Below the pieces are notes generated by a model, which had not been told where the DNA came from, searched no databases, and saw nothing but the letters and a program-made list of their open reading frames with translations. DNA of 64,000 bases from Gadus chalcogrammus. Lineage: Eukaryota > Chordata > Actinopteri > Gadiformes > Gadidae. This document shows positions 54,310 through 64,000 of this stretch, in pieces. The first letter of the stretch is position 1; each line of letters begins with the position of its first letter. The DNA is taken from the NCBI RefSeq assembly GCF_026213295.1, contig NC_079415.1:23559610-23623609 (forward strand), read 5' to 3'. The translations under genes and the position numbers were made by a program.

Positions 54310-56857
54310 TTATGTTGGTGTGCATTTCATTTGAGGGAAAGAGAGAGCCAGGATGAAAAAATCAGCCAGGGACAGAGAGCGTAGAGAGCGTAGGAATATT
54401 TTTATCTCAATTTCACCCGAGATGTAGACCAGGACCTGGACTGCACCGGCGGACCGAGTGCGAATCCCCCTTCACCTCCACCGTATGACGACAACGCCCA
54501 GGCCGCCGCCCCATCATTCAACCTCTATCCAGACCTCACGGCAAAGGAGGCACCCGCTAACAGCGCAACAGGGGTTATGGCAGTCCGGCATACGTTTTCC
54601 GTGCATGGAGACCCAGTGATATTAAGGACATAGCAGAATGTCTCCCGGACCCATCTGCAGTGGGAGGGGAATCCCTCGCTACAGCCATTCTGGAAATGGC
54701 CCATCACCCATCGGCGAACCACGCCAAGTCAAACTGGGCCTACGGTGGGGTCGTATTCAAGGCGACATTCCCGGGAGAGACCAAGCTGATATAATGTTCG
54801 TGGAGGCGCCGGACGGCAAGGACGACCACAGGAAAGTGGGGAAGCACAGAGGCAGGCCTGCTTTCGTTGTGGCGTCATGGATCCTTGGTTCAACGATTCT
54901 CCCAAAAGAATCGACAAAGACAATGGAAGGGCCGGCCGGCAGTTCGCACCTTCCCGTGAAGTGACTGTGAATCATCCAAGAGGCGGAGGTGGAAGGGGGC
55001 ATTTGCATTGACGGGACGCAGGAGCAGACCAGGTCCAAGGAGCAGGTATGAGCACCATAACACATAACACAACCAACCAAATGATTGTTATATGGTTCTC
55101 ACCAGCATTACGCGACCTGATCAGCTAAAAGTAATATTATATATGGTTATTATATATAGTTATTATATCAACGGGCTATTGTAGACAGTGGATACTCGAT
55201 TTTTACAATCTATCACAACCAATTTAATGGTCAACCATATCACACAGCCATGACATGACCCTAACTGACCCAGACTAACCCCGACTGACCCCCGACTGAC
55301 AACAGAAGTGTATTGCCTAATATTGAAAAATGCAGATTTTTATATTATGATATTTTGTTAATGTTTTATGGCCAAATGGCAAGAAGGTGAATTAATGAAC
55401 GTATGAGAGAGATTGGAAGAAGTATGTGTTATGGAAGGAGAAGAGATAGATGAGAACGGAAGGCAAGACAAGATAAGGAAAGGGGTGGGGAGAAAGATAA
55501 CCCATCTGCATCAAGTTTTGTTCAAATAGATCCGGACCTGGACAACGCTCCTCCTCCTCCTGCTTTCAGCCCGACCAGTGGCCCAATACAGTGCAAATAC
55601 CCCACGTCACAACTCATCTGCATCAGACTTTATGAAGTTACAGACCATGGGAGGCCCACCTGAAGAGCTACGGAACGGTCTGCTGGACGACACAAGGAGA
55701 CAGTCCAGCAGGACCAACAGCACCAGAGTGGTGGCCTCCATGGTGCCTGTGTAGCCACATTGAAGTGGCCTGAACAAAGAGACAAAGGAGGGTCTCAGAG
55801 ACGGGAGGGACGTGGGGACAGGCACTTCAAAGGACAGTCCGTGATGCAAATGAGAGGCAGAAAGCAGAGAGAGAGAGGTGGAGGCGTGTCCAGGCGGATG
55901 GAGAGAAGATCAGTGTCCAGGCGGATGTAAAGTATCGCACTAGACACGGCATTCACACATATTACAAGAGAAAGATCTAATGTGTAACTAGGCCTGTGTA
56001 TAAATTGTGTGATAATTTCTTACATCTGAAAGGTTTGAAAGTCATCAGGAAAAGTGGTTTGGAGAAACATAGACAAGTAGAAAAGTTGAAGGTTAAAGAA
56101 ATGTGTTAGACAGAGTTCAAATGTACGGCAGCGGTAGAATTCATTAAGGCACAAAACGTTAAAATTGAATCCCAAAAAGCATGATGTATGCTACAATGTT
56201 TTTCAGAATTAAAGTAGAAGGTTTTTGGTGCGCTCGCAACAGCAAGCCATGCTTACAGGCCTGGGCTTTCCCTTATTATGGTAAATTGACACATGGGAGA
56301 ATCATGCGTCAAGAGGGGGGATGGGGAGCCCACAACAACAACCTTGGATATACCAAAGCAAACCAAAGGAAATAATTACTAAAAAAATAAATAAACAAAC
56401 CCCATGTAGGTCCCTCAGAGACATCATGAAGGACAATGGGAAAGAGAAGAGGAATACCGTTTAAATGTTGGGTTATACTGTGCGTTATTAATGCTGACTG
56501 GATTGACAATTAATGTTTAGAGTAGTAAACATTATGTGCTTGCAAACTACTCATGTGTTTGTATCACGGAAGCAGCATTAAGGACACATCAAATAAGAAT
56601 ATTTTTGTTTAGAAATGTTTTTAAAGGGTAGCCTTGTTTCTTTGTTTTAGTTTTCTTTTCTGTTTTTATTTTTATGACTTTTGAATATATGGAAACAGAT
56701 GACTTGATTGTGATGTTAGGTGATTTTATGCTACCTTCTGTAAAAGCGAACGGTGGTATAAATAGTCTGAACAACCTCCTATAAAAGCGGAGAAGTGCTG
56801 ATGGTCGGACATGATAGATTTTTGAATTTGTGATTATAAAATAATCAAAGTGGGGAT

Positions 56858-57501
56858 TGTGATGGAAAATCTACATGTTATGTTCAGGGTCTTATAAAAT
56901 GTAATTCTTAGTGTTTCATGTGATGTAATCTGGTTTCACATCCCGTTCTTGGAATCTTGCTATTCTGCAAGGTCTTCTAAAATGTAATTCTTAGTGTTTC
57001 ATGTGATGTAATCTGGTTTCACATTCCGTTTCCATGTTGTCTGTAGTTTGGTTTGGGCCTGTTTTACTTGACCCCCTGGGGAGCGTAGAGAAGCAAAGGG
57101 TGATAAGGAACAGCCTCAACCACCTTTTGCCCTCTGAAGAAACTTCAAGCAATAGATTAACATCTGGTTAACAAAGGTTTTTGGTTTTATGGGGGGGACA
57201 CCCCCTCCAGATGCCAACCCAAGTGAATAAAAACTCATTACTTTCAAACACTCAGTGGACTTCTCCCCAGCGTACCTTCAGAGAATGAAGTAACACGCAA
57301 AGAGAAGCTCCCATCTGGGGCCTCAGATTATTGTAATGTATGCCTGTTATGTTGTTTGTTGATGCATGTTGTGATGTATCTTTGTTCGTACTTTTAATAC
57401 AAATATATATAACCACTAATTGTCAACAGTATTGTGTGCTTTTTGCATCTAAATATCTCATCTGCTTAGACGCAATATCTGATACAGAAATTGCCACGAC
57501 A
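56858..57501 (+). repeat. 3' LTR of young retrovirus
   Basis: 644 bp. Differs from the 5' LTR at TGTAATTCTTAGTG versus TGTATTTCTTAGCG. Confidence 0.95.
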
Positions 57502-57737
57502 GCTATCTTTCCGTCCAATTCTATTTTTGCCGCGAGCCGCTGCTAAACCGCGTCAATTTCGACAGAGCAGGTCGAGCCGGGCAGGAAGTGAAAAGTAAAA
57601 GCCATAGAGCATCCGGTCAATTTTCAAAATAAAATACAATACTCAGCTCATGTAACTTCACATCAACATTATTACGTCATGACCGTTGGCACCAGGTCAG
57701 CAGTCAATCAATCAAAGGGTCTCAGAGGGTCGGCAAC

Positions 57738-57870
57738 ATGGACGACGAGAGACTCATTGTCGAAGTTCAGCAACATGAAGTCATTTATGTACCAAATCAT
57801 CATTTTTATAAGGAAAATGTCAGAAAGGACAAAGCGTGGCATTTAATTGCAATAATTTTGGGAGTGGAAG
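57738..57870 (+). CDS. MADF-like first exon, Harbinger copy D
   Basis: Same 133-bp exon as copy C: MDDERLIVEVQQHEVIYVPN, then NHHFYKENV (one P to H change), KDKAWHLIAIILGVEG, donor GTGAGT. Open and with ATG. Without a second exon in the element it cannot complete an MADF domain. Confidence 0.65.
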
Positions 57871-58055
57871 GTGAGTACATTAGGTTTAGGATTATCGCGT
57901 GATCTCGTGATCTCGCGTGAATACGGCTGTCTCGCAAGGCAGCGCTACGCTGCCGTTACGCGCCCGGTAGGAATGGACGCAGGGCAGAGGACGCAGCCGT
58001 TCCGCGGCGCAGCCGTTCCGCGGCGCGTACGCGTCCGGTGGGATCCCGGTGTTAA

Positions 58056-58588
58056 CTAGGGGCGCAGCCATCTTCTTTGCGAGTTCTACAGCTCTGCTCG
58101 CTCTACTTTGAAAGCGACGAGATACTACGACCAAAAGGGGGCGTGCCTCAGTGAAATGCCGCAAGAAAGCTGGGAGATTTGCGACTTTACCACTTCGTAA
58201 ATCCAAATGGATAGCAGCATTAATGGGGGATGAGTTTTCTTTCTATTTGTACCACGTTGGTGGTTTTAATGTCGTTTTTAAAACCTCTTACACACTTGAT
58301 TTCATTGCTGCTTTAATCCGGTCACCAATATATGCATTGCACGGTCTTGTTTTGCGTGCAATTCAATGTAAAGTTTTGTTTTGAAGCTGGTTTGCTAAAG
58401 AGGCTATGTTGCTAATGATGACTAGCCTGCTACTACTCCCCCTCGTGGCTCGACAGAAACACAAATGGCAAACTGGAAGGCTGGAGCAAGGGAAATACGT
58501 CACGTTCTCGCTGAAGCTGGTCGTTCGTACCAGAGTACCATCCAAATGGATAGCAGCATATATATATCTATGAGATGTCCTACAGGCT
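58056..58588. other. Unassigned interval
   Basis: No gene recognised. ATCCAAATGGATAGCAGCAT occurs at about 58200 and again at about 58549, a direct repeat flanking the interval. Confidence 0.4.
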
Positions 58589-58594
58589 GCAGCG

Positions 58595-61124
<2,530 letters not shown>

Positions 61125-61825
61125 GCAGCGAGACCTCCCACGCTGACGCGACGCCCGTCCCTCTGACATGACGCCCCGCCCCTCTTACGTCACATGACCT
61201 TAAACCAAGTGACTGAAAAACGCCTTCTCTTCTATTACGTATATTTCGATGGATTTATTTGAATGGAAGACGTAGAACAAAATTGATATGATCGAAATTA
61301 TTATTCAAATATTTTTTTAATAATAATAGTTATAAAAACAAATTAAACATACAATGACAATCTACAAATGCCCATCCGGGATCTGTATGTATTCTCCGTT
61401 CGTCTTGTAGAGGGCGCTGTTGTGGTACCCAGTGACACAACCTAATGTGTGTTTGCTGTAAGGCTGCTGGAGAGACTATTTTAACAATCAACCAGCAACG
61501 AGTCACAAGGTAAACACCCCACCATGACCAGTTAACGCTGCATATCATATATACTGCCAGAAAATGATAAATATAAGTGTTTTGACCTGTGGTTGACGCA
61601 CGCCATTTGTGCGAGCGTCCATCTTGGTTTGCAGTTGTTGACATCCATCGTCTTGTTGTCTCTCCTGTACTACCGGCTGTCCGGATATTCAAGTTGACGT
61701 TTATCCCATTGAGTAACGCTCTAATGACCATGTTTTATATTTATCAGGGACTAGTCTGCCTACGCTGACCTTATCTGCGGTCCACTCCCTGCTACACAAG
61801 TGATCCTCCATCCTGCTGCACAAGT

Positions 61826-61950
61826 GATCCATCCTCATGGTAAGTTGACTTGTAAGTTGTAATCAAGTGATCCTCATAGTAAGTTGATTTTTAAGTTGTA
61901 ATCAAGTGATCCTCATGGTAAGTTGACTTGTAATCAAGGGATCCTCATGG
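61826..61950 (+). repeat. Tandem copies of gemin8 start-codon/donor segment
   Basis: The word GATCCTCATGGTAAGTTGAC (with small changes) occurs at about 61830, 61868 (ATG changed to ATA), 61908 and partially at 61940. Units are 30-40 bp and include TGTAATCAAGTGATCC. Confidence 0.88.
61837..61839 (+). CDS. gemin8: gemin8 initiator exon (ATG at donor)
   Basis: CCTCATG|GTAAGTTGAC: the ATG is the last codon before the donor, so exon 1 contributes only methionine in phase 0. Two downstream repeats also carry ATG|GTAAGT, and either could serve instead. Confidence 0.55.
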
Positions 61951-64000
61951 ATACATTTACGGTGTTCTTCCATTCTGTTCCAACCGTAGTGCGACTCGAT
62001 AGCAGAGTCTATCGAGTCCTGCACGCTCCCTTATGTGTTTGGTTTTGTTCTGCAGACCTCTTATCATGATTGTATTGATTGATGCTCCCACTACAGAATC
62101 AAGTTATTTTACACCACTGTGCTCACCCCATGTAAACTGGAAAATATGCGTAGAATATTTTGATATTATATTATAACGTCTTTATTGGAGATTTCAGGGT
62201 TACAGTTTGGGCAATGTATGTAATTATGTATATAATTAAAAAAAACATAACTAATCAATTAAACTAAATAAATAACTTAAGCAAGAAAAGTGTAGCACAG
62301 TATTGTTAAAACCTGCTGGATATATTTTGGAATTTTCAATATTGTCGTGATGCGCATGTGAACCGATGAGTAGCACGATTTGATAGGTAGCATAGATTGG
62401 CAAAACAACGGCGCTTATGATCACTGTGCCATCGTCCATCTATTCCTGTATTTACTAAACCTAGCGTGTATGTGTTGTGTACTTCTGTCCCTGCTTCCAG
62501 GCCACAGAGAAGACTGCCTGGGTGTCCAGCCCTTCGTACAGTCGGTACTGGCGGCACTACCAGCAGGCCATGGGCTGGTACCAGACACACCGACAAGCCT
62601 TCAGCAAGGCGCTGCTCGCGGCTCATGGCCCGGCGTGCTACGGTCAGCTGTACCCCTGTAAATCCTCCTCTAACCAACTCAACCACCTGTACACTGAACG
62701 GCACGGCGGGGCCAGGGACTGTGGCGGCCGGGGGAGGAGAGGGGAGAAGAGGTACAGGGAGTCGCCTGAGCCGCTGGGCTGTGAGGAGGAAGTGGAGGAG
62801 GACAGTGACTTGGAGGAAGGAGAACCAGAGATTGAATGTGACGTGAGCAACATGGAGATCACGGAGGAGCTCCGGCAGTACTTCGCCCTGACGGAGAAGC
62901 ACAGAGAAGAACTCAGTAAGTGACTCCTAACAGAAAATAAATGGAAACACCCCCAAGATAGTCTCAAATACATAAAAATTTGGATAGAAGGTGTGTGCCT
63001 CTGTGAACAGACAATTACGATGGGCGGTGGTTGCTAGTAAATCACAATAGCTAATGGTGTTGTGAGAGAGTAAAGAATAGACTAGTACTGCACTAACTCC
63101 AACGATCATACAACTACTAGTATGATGCTCCACCCTTTTCAAATTAAACATAAAGCACTCAATCCCACATAGCCTTACAACCGGCACAACCTCAAACGTG
63201 GAAATCTAGTCAAACAGCCATCCATAGTTCGCCGAGTGTAAAAGCTGCTTGAACAATTGACTACTGTAATGCTCCATCAGCATCGGGGGATATGAAATCT
63301 TGAAGTGGGTTTTATTCACTTCTTTAGATACATTATGTTGTTGAAGTGTGTTGGTAGATAGACAGACAGGTGGGCCGTCCAATTATTTCCTTTGTGCCGA
63401 AGGAAAAAGATTGTGCACCTTTTTTTCGTTGATAATCGAGTATAGAGCTTGCCCAATGTTGCCCGGAGCAATGTAACAGCCCAATTGGCTTCCATGTTAT
63501 TGGCTAATGTTGCACAAAATAGCACCAAACCTCTGCAGTAGCATGATTAGGGTCCCTACACAACAACTAAGCATCAACAACTTATTTAGCGTACTGGGAG
63601 ATTAATAAAAAAGAGTTTTCCAAGTCTGTGCCTTACCAGTAGGTCAATTTTTCGAGGAAGTCTTCCTTTACTTTAACTAAACAATGTACCATTAGAACAC
63701 AGTAGTGACATATTGAATAGACTGTATTTCAGATTAATTAAATGTTATCTTCATTGAAAACTGTGCTTTCTTTAAAGAATAAGACATTTCTAAGTTACCC
63801 CAAACTTTTGAACGATAGTGTATACGTCAGATTATCAGAATTATTGAATATGATCAAAAAAGGCCTCTGAAACAAATGGCCATCCGTTGCTTTAAGAGCC
63901 GCTGTTCCCCCTGTCCCACCAGAGAAGCAGCAGGAGCTGGAGGACAAGGAGCACGCCTGCTACGTGCCCGCCGACCAGGACCTCCACCGGGGGGCGCGGC
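61837..64000 (+). CDS. gemin8: Gem-associated protein 8, 5' part of gene
   Basis: Gemin8 is a structural part of the SMN complex that assembles spliceosomal snRNPs. Exons: start codon 61837-61839 at an exon end, 62501-62915, and 63923 to beyond the window. Exon 2 begins ATEKTAWVSSPSYSRYWRHY, aligned with the WYSHPVYARYWQHYHQAM region of the human protein, continues through an acidic Glu-rich linker and ends with ECDVSNMEITEELRQYFALT, the most conserved block. Phases agree: ATG|GCC, and CTCA|AG AAG giving LKKQQELEDKEH. The acceptor CTGCTTCCAG and donor GTAAGT are strong. The start codon call is inferred from phase and the absence of any upstream in-frame ATG in exon 2. The C-terminal coiled region is outside the window. 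Confidence 0.9.
62501..62915 (+). CDS. gemin8: gemin8 exon 2
   Basis: 415 bp, one base over 138 codons. It carries the aromatic-rich N-terminal block (YSRYWRHYQQAMGWYQTHRQ), a Gly/Arg-rich and then Glu-rich linker, and NMEITEELRQYFALTEKHRE. Fully open in one frame. Confidence 0.93.
62916..63922. other. gemin8 intron 2
   Basis: No repeat or gene recognised; the segment ACTTTTGAACGATAGTGTA near 63806 resembles the end of Tc1-like elements but no matching partner end was found. Confidence 0.4.
63923..64000 (+). CDS. gemin8: gemin8 exon 3, partial
   Basis: Begins after CTGTCCCACCAG with AG AAG CAG CAG, giving KQQELEDKEHACYVPADQDL, matching the [20 protein letters not shown] stretch of human GEMIN8. 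Runs off the window. Confidence 0.9.

Larger units (their letters stand above)
52926..57501 (+). mobile_element. Endogenous retrovirus, young, internally deleted
   Basis: GCTA at 52922-52925 and 57502-57505 is a 4-bp duplication. Both LTRs are 644 bp (52926-53569; 56858-57501), with two differences seen. The primer site TGGGGGCTCGTCCGGGAT is the exact proline-tRNA site of gammaretroviruses. A polypurine tract TCAAAGTGGGGAT precedes the 3' LTR. Of 3.29 kb interior, only a Gag start and a Pro-rich Gag stretch are recognised; protease, polymerase and envelope are deleted or unrecognisable. The near-identical LTRs argue for recent, in-trans mobilisation. Confidence 0.92.
52769..58052 (+). mobile_element. 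MADF-type Harbinger element, copy D, split by a retrovirus
   Basis: TAA at 52766-52768 and 58053-58055. Left end GGCTCGATTCCACCGG; right end CCGGTGGGATCCCGGTGT. Intact MADF first exon at 57738-57870 on plus. The retrovirus at 52926-57501 duplicated GCTA within the GCGCTATCTTTCC motif that copy C keeps whole. Confidence 0.87.

Noticed and set aside
55607..55849. Minus-strand frame with a hydrophobic segment inside the young retrovirus
   Set aside because: Antisense to the retroviral interior, short, no recognisable domain.
62336..62902. Minus-strand open frame of 188 codons
   Set aside because: Shadow of gemin8 exon 2.

Overview
The window is vertebrate, almost certainly teleost fish, nuclear DNA. 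The host exons have GT-AG introns and vertebrate orthologues, long TG/CA microsatellites are frequent, and the transposons (L2, tRNA-SINE, V-SINE-like, Kolobok, PIF/Harbinger, ISL2EU, IS3EU-like, hAT, Ty3/Gypsy, endogenous retroviruses) are the usual teleost mix. Only two host genes are supported. The 5' half of atp7b (copper-transporting P-type ATPase) lies on the minus strand at about 14046-4590, with eight coding exons whose lengths and phases follow the mammalian gene. The start of gemin8 (SMN complex) lies on the plus strand from 61837 to the window end.

Layout. 1-2905: decayed L2 LINE. 3060-4300: repeats, a TTAA-flanked MITE and a hAT remnant. 4590-14046: atp7b, whose introns hold a minisatellite, a tRNA-SINE, a V-SINE-like element, a local duplication and TG/AT microsatellites; a foldback IS3EU-like element (12420-13638) lies in intron 1. 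14482-14634: small hAT MITE. 14674-35842: one large Kolobok-type DNA transposon (TTAA target duplication, related termini). It carries a THAP-transposase gene on plus and a second, convergent gene similar to the P2X7-receptor C-terminal zinc domain on minus. It is shredded by four later insertions: a Harbinger (17393-18815), a Gypsy LTR element (19339-24648) that itself carries a Harbinger (19419-20314), and an endogenous retrovirus (25743-33311). Without them it would be about 6.9 kb.

36285-46490 holds a HARBI1 fragment, a hAT (Charlie/SCAND3-like) pseudogene, an ISL2EU-type THAP/DDE pseudogene, two MADF-Harbinger elements and a ZMYM1-like hAT. 47343-58052 holds two more MADF-Harbinger elements, each split by a very young LTR insertion: a compact protease-only LTR element (47968-49757) and an endogenous retrovirus with a proline-tRNA primer site (52926-57501). 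A hAT-like foldback with a large palindrome (50258-52243) lies between them. 58595-61124 is a second IS3EU-like foldback built on CA repeats.

Target-site duplications were read directly for most insertions, so the order of nesting is well supported. Family names rest on motif recognition without database search. The host-gene calls are the firmest; coding status of transposon genes is mostly pseudogene, with breaks noted.
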